Below are positions 26,798-36,028 of a stretch of 64,000 nt of DNA, piece by piece (the stretch's first letter is position 1; the number at the start of each line of letters is the position of its first letter). Source of the DNA: Clostridiales bacterium (lineage in GTDB: Bacteria; Bacillota; Clostridia; Christensenellales; Borkfalkiaceae); assembly GCA_015055965.1 (NCBI GenBank), contig SVHG01000011.1:29518-93517 (forward strand), written 5' to 3'. A program made the translations under genes and the position numbers. A model generated the notes under the pieces. The model saw nothing but the letters and a program-made list of their open reading frames with translations, searched no databases and was not told where the DNA came from.

Positions 26798-27493
26798 TTA
26801 AACCTTGCCAAAACGGCGCTTGCGTGAAGAAAACCAGCTAAGCGCCTCGTAGCAATCCTCCTTAGTAAAATCAGGCCAAAGCCTGTCTGTAAAGTAAAGC
26901 TCGGCATAGCTAGCCTGCCAAAGCATAAAGTTAGAAAGGCGCTGTTCACCGCCCGTGCGAATAATTAAATCTAACGGGGGAAGGCTGTTAAAAAGGCATT
27001 CTTCCACCAGCTCTTCGTTTGCGCAGGTTGCACCCTTTTCCAACATAAGGTTAAAGGCGCGACATAATTCCTGTCTCGCCCCATAGTTTAAACAAATATT
27101 AACAACAGGCTTTGCATAAATTTTAGTGCGTTCAACGTAATCGCAAATAATATCGTGCAAATCCTTACCAAAGGCGGTAGTATCGCCTGAAACAACAAGG
27201 CGAACCCCCTTTTTAAGGCATTTTTCGCCATGCGTTTTAATTGCATTTTTTAAAAGCTCCACAAGGCTTTCTATTTCTTCCTTGGGGCGCATAAAATTTT
27301 CTGTGGAAAAAGCGTAAAGGGAAAGATATTCCACACCGCTTTCAAACAGCGTTTTTGCAACGGGTAGAATATTTTTAACGCCATGCTTGTGGCCAAAGCT
27401 TCTTTTGTGCCCGCGCGCGCTTGCCCAACGCCCGTTGCCGTCCATAATAATACCAACGTGGCGTGGGATAACCGCAAAATTATTCTTTTGCAT
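26798..27493 (-). CDS. uppS: Undecaprenyl-diphosphate synthase (canonical copy)
   Basis: cis-Prenyltransferase making the C55 lipid carrier for peptidoglycan; 231 aa. All hallmark motifs are present: IIMDGNGRWA, LSLYAFSTENFMRP, and RTGGEQRLSNFMLWQ with the SYAELYF segment. Its ATG overlaps the frr TAA by one base. It sits in the classic pyrH-frr-uppS-cdsA-dxr-rseP order, so this, not the paralog at 22166, should supply wall synthesis. Confidence 0.96.
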   Translation of the reverse strand: MQKNNFAVIPRHVGIIMDGNGRWASARGHKRSFGHKHGVKNILPVAKTLFESGVEYLSLYAFSTENFMRPKEEIESLVELLKNAIKTHGEKCLKKGVRLVVSGDTTAFGKDLHDIICDYVERTKIYAKPVVNICLNYGARQELCRAFNLMLEKGATCANEELVEECLFNSLPPLDLIIRTGGEQRLSNFMLWQASYAELYFTDRLWPDFTKEDCYEALSWFSSRKRRFGKV

Positions 27494-28068
27494 TAAACGG
27501 TCATAACGTCCTTTTCTTTTTCTGCAGAAGCCTTTTCTATTTTGGCAATAATATCGGTAACGCTCTTTTCAACGGTGTCGCTAAAATCAGCGCATTCGTC
27601 TTCCGTAATTTCCTTAGCAGCTTTAAGCTTTTTAAGGGTGTCAAGAGTGTCACGTCTGATATTTCTTGCTGCAACCTTAGCGTCTTCACACATCTTCTTA
27701 ACCTGTTTAACAAGCTCTTTTCTGCGTTCTTCGGTAAGAGCGGGGAAAACTAAACGGATAACGTTGCCGTCGTTAGTGGGGTTAATACCAATGTTAGCAA
27801 CCTGAATAGCCTTTTCTACTGCCTTCAAAAGTGATTTATCCCAAGGAGCAACCACCAAGCATTGACCGTCTACAACAGACATATTACCAACTTGGTTAAT
27901 AGGTGTAGGTGTTCCGTAATAATCAACCATAACCTTATCTAAAACGTGGGGGTTAGCTCTGCCAACTCTAATCATAAGAAGGTCAGACTTAAAAACGCTT
28001 AAGGTCTTTTCTAATCTTTCTTCGTTTTCCATAAGTATAGTTTCAATTTTTTCCATATCTGCTGCCAT
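27493..28068 (-). CDS. frr: Ribosome-recycling factor
   Basis: Splits post-termination ribosomes with EF-G. The protein has 191 aa; the family is about 185. Recognisable stretches are IRVGRANPHVLDKVMVDYYG, PAPWDKSLLKAVEKAI-like VVAPWDKSLL, INPTNDGNVIRLVFPALTEE, and the long helical C-terminus. Strong AAGGAG site. It lies between pyrH and uppS. Confidence 0.96.
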   Translation of the reverse strand: MAADMEKIETILMENEERLEKTLSVFKSDLLMIRVGRANPHVLDKVMVDYYGTPTPINQVGNMSVVDGQCLVVAPWDKSLLKAVEKAIQVANIGINPTNDGNVIRLVFPALTEERRKELVKQVKKMCEDAKVAARNIRRDTLDTLKKLKAAKEITEDECADFSDTVEKSVTDIIAKIEKASAEKEKDVMTV

Positions 28069-28169
28069 AATATATTCTCCTTAAAGTTAAATTTCGCTTT
28101 TTTGCGAGAGTGTTTTATTTTGGTAAATTCAACGGCCTTTGCCTTGAATTCGTTATATTAACGGTTTTA

Positions 28170-28877
28170 TTATTTAATCCAAGTGCCTTTTGCGTTCTTA
28201 CTGCAAAGCGCGTTTACTATTGAGTTTTCTTCCAGTAGCGCGAATGCGAAGATAGGCACGTTATTTTCCATACACATAGTTACCGCAGATGTATCCATAG
28301 CCTTTAAGCCTTGGGCGATAAAGTCCATATATGAAATGCAGTCGTAACGCTTTGCGTTGGGGTTGGTTTTGGGATCGCTATCGTAAATACCGTCCACGTT
28401 CTTTGCTAAAAGAATAACGTCCGCTTCTATTTCACAAGCGCGAAGTGAAGCTGCGGTATCGGTAGAAAAGAAAGGTGAGCCCGTTCCGCCACCGAATATA
28501 ACTACCTTGCCTTCCTTTAAAGCCGCGTCTGCTTCTCTGCGGTCAAAGGGCCTTGCAACGGGCATAACGCTAAACGCCGTTTGCACAATAGTAGGCACGC
28601 CTTTAGCAATTAACGCCTCCTGTAAGCAAAGTGAATTCATAACGGTTGCAAGCATACCCATATAATCGGCGGTGCTTCTGTTCATATCAAGGCTTTGTCT
28701 TCCGCGCCAAAAGTTGCCCCCGCCAACGACGATGCTAACCTCTGCGCCAAGCTCACGCACGCGCTTGATTTGTTCAACTACGCGGTTAATAATTTCCCCG
28801 TCGTAGCCCGTGCCCTTTTCGCCGGCTAAGGCTTCACCGCTAATCTTAATTAAAACTCTTTTATACAAAGCAGTCAT
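28170..28877 (-). CDS. pyrH: UMP kinase
   Basis: Phosphorylates UMP to UDP. It is a 235-aa amino-acid-kinase fold with KISGEALAG at the N-terminus, VVGGGNFWRG, and GGTGSPFFSTDTAASLRA near the middle. It is the first gene of the minus-strand operon; a consensus promoter lies 120 nt upstream. Confidence 0.96.
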   Translation of the reverse strand: MTALYKRVLIKISGEALAGEKGTGYDGEIINRVVEQIKRVRELGAEVSIVVGGGNFWRGRQSLDMNRSTADYMGMLATVMNSLCLQEALIAKGVPTIVQTAFSVMPVARPFDRREADAALKEGKVVIFGGGTGSPFFSTDTAASLRACEIEADVILLAKNVDGIYDSDPKTNPNAKRYDCISYMDFIAQGLKAMDTSAVTMCMENNVPIFAFALLEENSIVNALCSKNAKGTWIK

Positions 28878-28995
28878 AACTTTTCATCCCGTAAGCTTTA
28901 TTTGTTTTACTGCAATTTACCTTTGGTAAATTTAATAGCGCTTAAATAACCGCCTTGAATTTACCCTAAATCGCAGTTTAACCAGTATCTATACT

Positions 28996-29024
28996 ATTAT
29001 ACTATATTATTTTACAATTGTAAA
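28996..29024 (-). promoter_or_regulatory. Promoter for the pyrH operon
   Basis: On the minus strand, TTTACA, a 17-nt spacer and TATAAT, about 120 nt before pyrH. The rest of the 28878-29201 gap is AT-rich and shows only this and the divergent LRR promoter. Confidence 0.8.
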
Positions 29025-29136
29025 TAGATAATTTAAAAAAAATTGCTAAAAAATTACTAAAAAACAAGAAAATATTTGACTTTTTACCATTTTGTAGGCG
29101 TTAATAGGGTAAACAAAAGAAAATTTTAGTTATCAC

Positions 29137-29165
29137 TTGCAATCAGCCTATCTTTATGCTATAAT
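29137..29165 (+). promoter_or_regulatory. Promoter of LRR lipoprotein 1
   Basis: TTGCAA, a 17-nt spacer and TATAAT. The surrounding 105 bp, including the RBS and the first codons, is almost identical to 31379-31492 in front of the next gene. Confidence 0.9.
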
Positions 29166-29201
29166 GAAAAAAAGCTTTTTAAGCCAAAAGGGACTGCGAT
29201 T

Positions 29202-31163
29202 ATGAAAAAATCTTTCTTTAAAAAAATTATTTCAATATTATGCAGTTTTTTCTTAACGTTTTCTTCGGGATGCTTTTGGGATCAATTTGCAAGCACGGAA
29301 GACTCTTCTTCCGTTGAAGAAATAGAAAAGACTTGTGAGCATAGCTGGAAAGATGCAACCTGCACGGTAGCAAAAAAATGCACTCTATGTGGCGAAACGG
29401 AAGGGGAAAGTCTTGGACATGAATGGCAAGAAGTCACTTGTGAAGCTCCCCAAAGGTGTAGTCGTTGCGGTGCAACAAGTGGGTTTCATAAAGGGCATTC
29501 GGGAGGGGTTGCCACTTGCAGTAAAAAAGCGGTTTGTGATTCATGCGGGCAAGAATACGGCTTCACTCTTGAGCATTTTTACGTTGATAATAAGTGCGTA
29601 ACTTGCGAATATGAAAAAACGCCCACCGATAATGAATATTTCGTTTTCACTTTGTTAAGTGACGGAAGCTATTCCGTTAAGGCTGCAAGCAAAGACTTGC
29701 CAGAAAAGGTAGTTGTGCCCAGCGTTTATGAAGAAAGGGTGGTAACCGTTATTGAAGACAGAGCTTTTGCAAACTGTGAGCAAATTAAGCAAATAGATTT
29801 ACCGAGTAGCATAACGAAAATAGGCAAGGAAGCATTTTTAAATTGTGTAAACTTAATTGAATTACGCATACCTGAAGGCGTTGATGCTCTTTATCGATAT
29901 ACTTTTTTAAATTGTAATTCTTTAAAAAGGGTTAGTATTCCTGAAAGCCTAACCTTAATTGAAGAAGATTGCTTTTTGGCTTGTATTGATCTTGAAGAAA
30001 CCCATCTTGAAAATATGTTGAGTTGGTTTTATATTGAGTTTGGAAATAAAGATGCAAACCCCGTTTATTATTCAAATCATTTTTACGTGCAAAACGAAGT
30101 AGTGGAAGAGGTTACTGTGCCTGAATCAATAACGGAGGTTAAAAACCATGCTTTTTATAATTCAAGCATTAAGAAAATAAGCTTTGGCTTAAAGATGGAA
30201 ACTATTAAGTCAAACGCTTTTTCCAGATGTTGGGATTTGCAAACTGTTGATATGAGCGCTTGTTTTAATTTAAAGGCGATTGAAGGTTACGCATTTTCAA
30301 ATTGCACGGCTGTTTCAACCGTGCATATACCTAGTATCGAAGTGTGGTCAGACGTTGATTTTGCATCAACACCATTGGCTGTGGGAGGGCTTAAAAACCT
30401 TTTATTGCAAGGAAGGCTTTTGGAAACGCTTGAATTTCCCGCGGTTGTTGATGGAGTTGCTAGACAGGCGTTTATGAACTGCAAATCGCTTAAAAAGATT
30501 ATTTTTAATAAGAATATTCAAGGTCTTGGATACAGTGCGTTTGAAAACTGTCAAAACCTTCAAGAAGTTGTTTTTGATAAAAACGGAGAGCTTAAAATAA
30601 TCGGCCAAGATGCTTTTCGCAACTGTGATTCTCTTGTTGAAATAAGTTTTCCCGCAAGCTTGCAAAGTATGGTTTTTTCTTCATTTGGTGGATGTGATAA
30701 TTTAAAAACCGTTGTATTTAACCCCAACTGTAGTGTTACCGGTCTATTTCACGTGTTCGACGGCTGTTATTCGCTTGAAAATATAACTCTTCCGCCAAGC
30801 ATCGTTGACTTAGAAACCAGTTTTGAAGATTCCCCCAAGCTATTTAAACTTGATGGAAACGTTTATTACGTTGATAACTGGGCTATGAAGGTTAAAGAGG
30901 GTGCAAAAAGTATCGTTATAAGAAGAGGAACGTTTGGCATTTATGCAAATATAATGATAGGCAACGCTTCCCAAACTGTTGAAGAAGTTTATATACCAAA
31001 AGGTGTAGTTCGTATTCATTATTCAACTTTTGGTAAAAACGTCACAATCTATTGTGAAGACGCCGTTGCGCCAGCCACTTGGGGGCAAGGATGGCAAGGT
31101 AAAGCAAAGGTAATTTGGAACTATGATTTAACAAATTTAAAAATTAGCAATAACACACTATAA
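29202..31163 (+). CDS. BspA-type leucine-rich-repeat lipoprotein 1
   Basis: A 653-aa predicted surface protein. The signal peptide MKKSFFKKIISILCSFFLTF ends in SSGC24, a lipobox. Residues about 45-145 hold three Cys/His-rich repeats (pattern C-x-H-x-W...C-x-x-C-G), possibly metal-binding. From about 155 on, LRR_5 (BspA/TpLRR) repeats of about 23 residues follow, for example IEDRAFANCEQIKQIDLPSS. The C-terminal cap is YCEDAVAPATWGQGW ... VIWNY. These proteins often mediate adhesion; the partner here is unknown. It is paralogous to the four other LRR genes in the window. Confidence 0.85.
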   Translation: MKKSFFKKIISILCSFFLTFSSGCFWDQFASTEDSSSVEEIEKTCEHSWKDATCTVAKKCTLCGETEGESLGHEWQEVTCEAPQRCSRCGATSGFHKGHSGGVATCSKKAVCDSCGQEYGFTLEHFYVDNKCVTCEYEKTPTDNEYFVFTLLSDGSYSVKAASKDLPEKVVVPSVYEERVVTVIEDRAFANCEQIKQIDLPSSITKIGKEAFLNCVNLIELRIPEGVDALYRYTFLNCNSLKRVSIPESLTLIEEDCFLACIDLEETHLENMLSWFYIEFGNKDANPVYYSNHFYVQNEVVEEVTVPESITEVKNHAFYNSSIKKISFGLKMETIKSNAFSRCWDLQTVDMSACFNLKAIEGYAFSNCTAVSTVHIPSIEVWSDVDFASTPLAVGGLKNLLLQGRLLETLEFPAVVDGVARQAFMNCKSLKKIIFNKNIQGLGYSAFENCQNLQEVVFDKNGELKIIGQDAFRNCDSLVEISFPASLQSMVFSSFGGCDNLKTVVFNPNCSVTGLFHVFDGCYSLENITLPPSIVDLETSFEDSPKLFKLDGNVYYVDNWAMKVKEGAKSIVIRRGTFGIYANIMIGNASQTVEEVYIPKGVVRIHYSTFGKNVTIYCEDAVAPATWGQGWQGKAKVIWNYDLTNLKISNNTL

Positions 31164-31303
31164 CCGTTAATATTAGAACAAATCTTTTAGCTCAAGGCTT
31201 TTAGAGTTGTTTTTAGCGGAATGAAATACGGTTGAAGATTTTCATCATTCGCCTTACCTAACAGTTCTTGCTAATGCAAGGTTAACAGGTTTAAAGAAAT
31301 TAT

Positions 31304-31339
31304 GGCGATGGGCTACTTTTTGTGGCTCATCGTTTTTTT
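31304..31339 (+). terminator. Terminator after LRR lipoprotein 1
   Basis: An imperfect hairpin CGATG-GGC ... GC-TCATCG with a T7 run. The 31164-31464 gap otherwise holds only the duplicated promoter of the next gene. Confidence 0.7.
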
Positions 31340-31399
31340 AGTTAAAAAGACGTTTTAACAAGCAAAATCGCTTTGCGTAAAGAAAATTTTAGTTATCAC

Positions 31400-31428
31400 T
31401 TGCAATCAGCCTATCTTTATGCTATAAT
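31400..31428 (+). promoter_or_regulatory. Promoter of LRR lipoprotein 2
   Basis: TTGCAA, a 17-nt spacer and TATAAT, identical to the promoter at 29137. Confidence 0.9.
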
Positions 31429-31464
31429 GAAAAAAAGCTTTTTAAACCAAAAGGGACTGCGATT

Positions 31465-33513
31465 ATGAAAAAATCTTTCTTTAAAAAAATATTCAGCATA
31501 CTGCTTTGCTTTGCGTTGTTATTTTGTGGCGCTTGCGAAGAAGAATATGAAGATAGCCAGCAGGTTTGCGAGCATGAATGGAAGGAAGCAACCTGTGAAA
31601 GGGCAAAATATTGCAAAAATTGCTATTTAGAAGAGGGCGGTCCTTTGGGGCACGATTGGGCGGAAGCAACCTGCTTTAGTTCAAAAAAATGTAAGCGTTG
31701 CGATAAAACCAGCGGCATTCATCTTAACCACGAAGGGGGGGAAGCTACCTGCAGTAAAAGGGCTATTTGCGATAATTGTAACCAAGAGTACGGTTTTAAG
31801 CTAAACCATTCCTTAAAGGATGGCGTGTGTGAGGACTGCGGATACGAACACAGCTCTACCGATAGCAGTTATTTTGATTTTACTTTGTTAGAAAACGGCA
31901 GTTATTCAATCAAGGTTAAGGATAAAGAAAATTTACCTACTAAAGTAGTAATCCCAGCCACTTATGAAAACGCGTCGGTAACCCAAATAGAAAGAAGAGG
32001 GTTTGCAAGCTGTCTAAACCTTGAAGAGATAGAAATACCCACTTCGGTAACTCAAATAGAGGAAGAAGCCTTTTTAAATTGCCCAAGCTTAATAGAAATC
32101 GCCTTACCGGAAGGGGTAAGCGAAATAAAAAAGGATACCTTTTTATATTGTGTTTCTTTAAACAGAATAAAAATACCCTCAACCTTAACTTATATAGCAA
32201 AAGACGCCTTTTTTGCTTGCTATAACCTTCACGAAACTCATCTTGCAGACGTTGGCTCTTGGTTTAATGTATCCTTTGAAGAAAGTAACGCTAATCCCAT
32301 TATTAAAAGCAGATATTTCTACTTTGAAAATCAAATGGTAAGGGAAATGATCATACCCGAAGGGGTAGAGAAAATCAACAAGTACGTGTTTGCTTATAGC
32401 GTTATAGAAAGACTAGAAATTGCAAATACGGTTATTTCAATAGATAGCTACGCATTTTATAACTGTGGAAGGTTAAAGGAAATTACCTGCAAAGAAAACA
32501 CTCCTTTATACAATATTTACAGTAATGCTTTTGCCGGCTGTGGTAATCTTGAAACGGTTGATTTTAGTAATGCACTCCGTTTGTCAAATATAGAATCAAA
32601 TGCATTTCAAAATTGTAATAACGTAAAACGTGTTTACGCCCATAATTTAAGAAGTTGGATGAATATTAATTTTGAAGATGGAGATTCAAACCCGCTTAAC
32701 AGTGATGCGGAATTATATCTTGAAGGTGAGCTTTTAGAAGACTTGCATATTCCATTTTTTACTTATAAAATCAACCAATACGCATTTTACTGCTGTGGAT
32801 CTCTTAAGAGATTATTCTTGAACCCAGATACGAGAGAAATTATGCCTTACGCCTTTGCGGGGTGTGATTTATTAGAAGAGATTCATTTTGTAAAAAATGC
32901 CAACTTGGTCGCAATAGACGGCTATTCTTTTATAGGTTGCGATATGCTATCGGAAGTAAACGTGCCTGCTACCGTTAAATTCGTTGGTGTTCACGCCTTT
33001 TCTGAGTGCAGTAAATTAAGGTCTGTTATTTTTGATTCGGGAAGTAAAGTTACCTCTTTGGGCGATTGTTTTTCTAGTTGCCCGGAACTAGAGCACTTTA
33101 AACTTCCGGATAATTTACAATATTTAAGCGAAAGCTTTACTTCTTCAAAAAAGCTATTGCAAAAAGAAGGAGGAGTGCTTTACGTTGATAACTGGGCAGT
33201 TGGTGTTAGTGAAAAGGTTAAAACGATTAGACTTAAAGATGGAACGAAGGGGGTTGGCGTTGGTATTCCTTACTATATAGCTCAAGAGCTTAAAAAAATA
33301 TATATTCCCGAAAGCGTAATGTATATATCTCAGGGTGCTTTTTCCTCTTGTAAGTCTGCCATCTTTTACTGCGAAGCGCAATCTAAACCAAAAACGTGGA
33401 TAGTTGATTGGAAGCCCCAAGAATGCTCTGTAATTTGGGGTTATACTGAAGAATCAACGGATAGCTCTTCTTCAACCAGCAGCTCAAATAACTCTAACTC
33501 CAGCGCAAGCTAA
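31465..33513 (+). CDS. BspA-type leucine-rich-repeat lipoprotein 2
   Basis: 682 aa, the tandem paralog of the preceding gene. The signal peptide again begins MKKSFFKKI and ends at C24 (FCGAC). Cys/His-rich repeats (CEHEWKEATCERAKYCKNC and similar) span about residues 32-130, then LRR_5 repeats. The cap motif YCEAQSKPKTWIVDW...VIWGY is followed by a Ser/Asn-rich tail (SSSSTSSSNNSNSS), not seen in gene 1. The duplicated promoter and signal peptide but diverged body suggest an older duplication. Probably surface-exposed; function unknown. Confidence 0.85.
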   Translation: MKKSFFKKIFSILLCFALLFCGACEEEYEDSQQVCEHEWKEATCERAKYCKNCYLEEGGPLGHDWAEATCFSSKKCKRCDKTSGIHLNHEGGEATCSKRAICDNCNQEYGFKLNHSLKDGVCEDCGYEHSSTDSSYFDFTLLENGSYSIKVKDKENLPTKVVIPATYENASVTQIERRGFASCLNLEEIEIPTSVTQIEEEAFLNCPSLIEIALPEGVSEIKKDTFLYCVSLNRIKIPSTLTYIAKDAFFACYNLHETHLADVGSWFNVSFEESNANPIIKSRYFYFENQMVREMIIPEGVEKINKYVFAYSVIERLEIANTVISIDSYAFYNCGRLKEITCKENTPLYNIYSNAFAGCGNLETVDFSNALRLSNIESNAFQNCNNVKRVYAHNLRSWMNINFEDGDSNPLNSDAELYLEGELLEDLHIPFFTYKINQYAFYCCGSLKRLFLNPDTREIMPYAFAGCDLLEEIHFVKNANLVAIDGYSFIGCDMLSEVNVPATVKFVGVHAFSECSKLRSVIFDSGSKVTSLGDCFSSCPELEHFKLPDNLQYLSESFTSSKKLLQKEGGVLYVDNWAVGVSEKVKTIRLKDGTKGVGVGIPYYIAQELKKIYIPESVMYISQGAFSSCKSAIFYCEAQSKPKTWIVDWKPQECSVIWGYTEESTDSSSSTSSSNNSNSSAS

Positions 33514-33535
33514 ACTATTAAAATTAACTTAAATA

Positions 33536-33580
33536 AAACACGGCTAATATGCGTTAATCGCGCTATAGCCGTGTTTTTTT
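33536..33580 (+). terminator. TTAATCGC-family hairpin, copy F
   Basis: ACACGGCTA ... TAGCCGTGT palindrome with the GTTAATCGCG core and a T7 run, 23 nt after LRR lipoprotein 2. Confidence 0.9.
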
Positions 33581-33659
33581 GTTTCTTTTTATTATAATTC
33601 GTAATTAAATTTAGCTTATAAGTATAAGAATTTTTTAAAACCGCTCGTTATAAAAACTG

Positions 33660-34778
33660 TTAATCAAGCTTTTTAATAAAGGATCTTCTGCGCTTGTGTT
33701 GAACGCTGGGGAAGTACTTCCATTGTGATTGAATGGGGTAGTTGTCTTCTAGGTTTAGATTGGTTTCGCAGTATTCAATATCCTTTTCGTGCATAAGGTT
33801 AATAAGCCCGTCTAGCACTATGCTGTTAACGCCAAGATTTCTATATTTGGGTAGCACCGCAATAAGAGCAAGGTCTAAGTGCTTGGGGTTTTTTATAACC
33901 TTAAGTAGTTTTGCTAAGGTGCGCGGTGTAAGCTTACCGTTACCGCCGGCAAGAGCGTCGCCGATAGAAGGGAAGCATAAACCGAAAGCAACAACGTTAT
34001 CCTTTTTATCTAAAATAGCGCCAACGTAGTCTAATTTTATAAGCAAATTAAACTGTGAAACGAGTTGTTTTTTCATTCTATCCGTAAAGGGAACTGTTCC
34101 GTAAAGCTCTTTATAGCCCTCGTCTAGAACGTAAAATATGCCGTCTTGGTAGCGCTTAAGAAAATCTCTAGTGTTTTTTGCCGTTGCAAGTCTAAGCTCG
34201 TATTTTTGCATAACGAGCTCTTTTATTCTAGTTATTTTTTGGTTTTTTTCGGGCTTAAAAAGCCTAAATTCCACCCAGTCCGTTTCCTTTTGGTAGCCTT
34301 GCGCTTCTATTAGCTTTTGATAGTAGGGGTGGTTATACTGCTCTTCAAAGGTGTTATTCCAAGAAAAGCCTTCAATTAATAAGCCCTCTCTTTCTAAGTC
34401 AGAAAAGCCAAGCGGACCGCAAATTGCAACGCATCCCTTACTCTTTGCCCAACCTTCTACCGCGTCAAATAGCTTGGCGGCAGCTTCTTGGTTATTAAGG
34501 CAGTCAAAGCGGGTAAACCTTGCGCGCACCTCGCCCATTTTTTGGTTAGACGCGTGTTGAATTATGCCCTGTATTCTGCCAACGTGCGTTTTACCCTCGT
34601 AAGCGTTAAAAAATACGCTTTCACAAGTGTCGTAATAAACGTTTTTCTTGGTAAAAATGCTCTTTTCATCAGCGTATAGCGGGGGTGTGTAACAGGGGTT
34701 GCCCTTATAAAGCTTATTTGGAAAATCCAAAAAGTTTTTTCTTTCGCGGTAATTATTTACCTCTTTAATAACAATCAT
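33660..34778 (-). CDS. YghO-like GNAT-fold protein
   Basis: 372 aa, resembling the YghO group of N-acetyltransferase-like proteins. The N-terminal pattern of FLDFPNKLYKGNPCYTPPL is typical. GPLGFSDLEREGLLIEGF lies mid-protein, and ALIAVLPKYRNLGVNSIVL near residue 310 resembles the acetyl-CoA-binding motif A (R-x-x-G-x-x). The RBS AAGGA is well placed. It is flanked by terminators, so monocistronic. The substrate is unknown. Confidence 0.7.
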   Translation of the reverse strand: MIVIKEVNNYRERKNFLDFPNKLYKGNPCYTPPLYADEKSIFTKKNVYYDTCESVFFNAYEGKTHVGRIQGIIQHASNQKMGEVRARFTRFDCLNNQEAAAKLFDAVEGWAKSKGCVAICGPLGFSDLEREGLLIEGFSWNNTFEEQYNHPYYQKLIEAQGYQKETDWVEFRLFKPEKNQKITRIKELVMQKYELRLATAKNTRDFLKRYQDGIFYVLDEGYKELYGTVPFTDRMKKQLVSQFNLLIKLDYVGAILDKKDNVVAFGLCFPSIGDALAGGNGKLTPRTLAKLLKVIKNPKHLDLALIAVLPKYRNLGVNSIVLDGLINLMHEKDIEYCETNLNLEDNYPIQSQWKYFPSVQHKRRRSFIKKLD

Positions 34779-34997
34779 AATATCCTTCTTTTCGTGTGGG
34801 TTGCTTTTGCAACCTATAATAAATTATATCACTTTACACTCAGAATGTAAAGACATTTTAAAAATACTTAGCAAAACAAGATATTCTGCTCAATAATCAT
34901 ACATTTTTATTACTTAAACAGCTATATTAAAGGAAGTATAACGGTTTAAAATGCGTAAAAATTTTTACGGCACAAGGGTAAAATTCCTATAATACTT

Positions 34998-35177
34998 AAC
35001 GGCGGTGAGGAAGGTAAAGCTCCCGTTGGTAGTTAACGGCGGTTGTAACTGTAAAAAACCGTTAGTAGTTATTGACGGTGGGGAGGGTAAAGCTCCTATC
35101 GGTAGTTATCGGCGGTTGTAACTGTAAAAAACCGTTGGTAGTTATTGGCGGTTGTAAATATAAAGCGCCTTTGGTAG
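34998..35177. repeat. Five-unit tandem repeat of alternating hairpins (36-37 bp units)
   Basis: Units at 34998, 35035, 35071, 35108 and 35144 share AACGGCGGT-type starts and GGTAGTT ends. Units 1 and 3 carry GGTAAAGCTCC centres, units 2 and 4 GTAACTGTAAAAAACC, giving a 73-bp higher-order repeat; unit 5 has GGCG/CGCC. Each unit folds with its own stem (GGAG/CTCC, GGTT/AACC, GGCG/CGCC). The remaining 34779-34997 is AT-rich with no gene seen. It ends 9 nt before the spoIVFB 3' end. Confidence 0.8.
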
Positions 35178-35185
35178 ATAAATAA

Positions 35186-36028
35186 TTAAGGGAATAAATG
35201 CTTGCATATTTCGCCAACGCTATCGTATAGGCGGTAGCATGAAATAACCGCTTGGCTTTCTTCTTGCGAAAGGTAAAGTCTTTCTCCGTTGAGTTTTTTT
35301 ATTTCTAGGGTATAAAGGGTAAAGCTATCGGTAAAGGCAAGCAGCTTTTTTAAGGAAGTGTTTTCGTTAACAACCAAATGCTTGCATTCCTTAACGCACT
35401 TAGAAGATAGGCTTTGTACAAAATAAGCGCGTACGTATGCGTTTTCTTTGGTCTTTTGTAGCGTTCCTGCCACGATAAAGGCGCAAAAGAATAAAATAGA
35501 TAGGTTTGGCGTTTTAATAATTAGTGAATAAATAAAAAGGGCAAGTAAAATAGCAGCAATAAAAAGCCCGCTTATTTTTGCTATTAAAAGGCTGGTTTTA
35601 CGCTTTAGTTTTAAAGAAAGTATTGCAGTTAAAATTCTTCCGCCGTCTAACGGATAGGCGGGTAGCAGATTAATCGTGAATATGCAAAGGTTAGAAAAAA
35701 CTACCGTTTCAAGGTATGGGTAAAACTCCGGCACAAGCCAAAATAGGCAAGTAAAAGCAATGCAAACGCAAAGGTTTGCAAGCGGGCCGTAAAGGGCAAT
35801 TTTAATCTCGTCTTTATAAGAAAGTCCCTCTATAGCGCCGTTAACTACCGCTCCGTAGGGCATAAGTGATATTTTATTCATCTTATAACCAAGCCTTTCT
35901 GCCGCTATTGCATGCCCAAGCTCGTGAATAAGTGCGGTAAGTGTAAAGTTTAAAAATAAAAATACTTTGCCCCGAAGAGCAAAGTATATGCCGAACAGAA
36001 AAAATAACGGATGAATAGATATTCTCAT
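35186..36028 (-). CDS. spoIVFB: Stage IV sporulation-type intramembrane protease SpoIVFB (M50)
   Basis: A 280-aa polytopic zinc protease. HELGH is near residue 37 in the second membrane segment, and NLLPAYPLDGGR near 122 supplies the Asp ligand. The membrane core is followed by a CBS-like C-terminal region of about 80 residues. In Bacillus SpoIVFB cleaves pro-sigma-K. The start overlaps the spoIVFA stop by one base (TAATG), so the pair is translationally coupled. The context strongly supports SpoIVFB over a general M50 peptidase. Confidence 0.85.
   Translation of the reverse strand: MRISIHPLFFLFGIYFALRGKVFLFLNFTLTALIHELGHAIAAERLGYKMNKISLMPYGAVVNGAIEGLSYKDEIKIALYGPLANLCVCIAFTCLFWLVPEFYPYLETVVFSNLCIFTINLLPAYPLDGGRILTAILSLKLKRKTSLLIAKISGLFIAAILLALFIYSLIIKTPNLSILFFCAFIVAGTLQKTKENAYVRAYFVQSLSSKCVKECKHLVVNENTSLKKLLAFTDSFTLYTLEIKKLNGERLYLSQEESQAVISCYRLYDSVGEICKHLFP

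Noticed and set aside
26797..26949. Longer N-terminus for cdsA
   Set aside because: It overlaps uppS by about 150 nt; the internal ATG right after the uppS stop begins the conserved protein.
30745..30760. parS-like sequence TATTTCACGTGTTCGA
   Set aside because: Only one half matches the parS consensus and it lies inside an LRR coding sequence. A similar half match near base 100 in ftsH is also weak.
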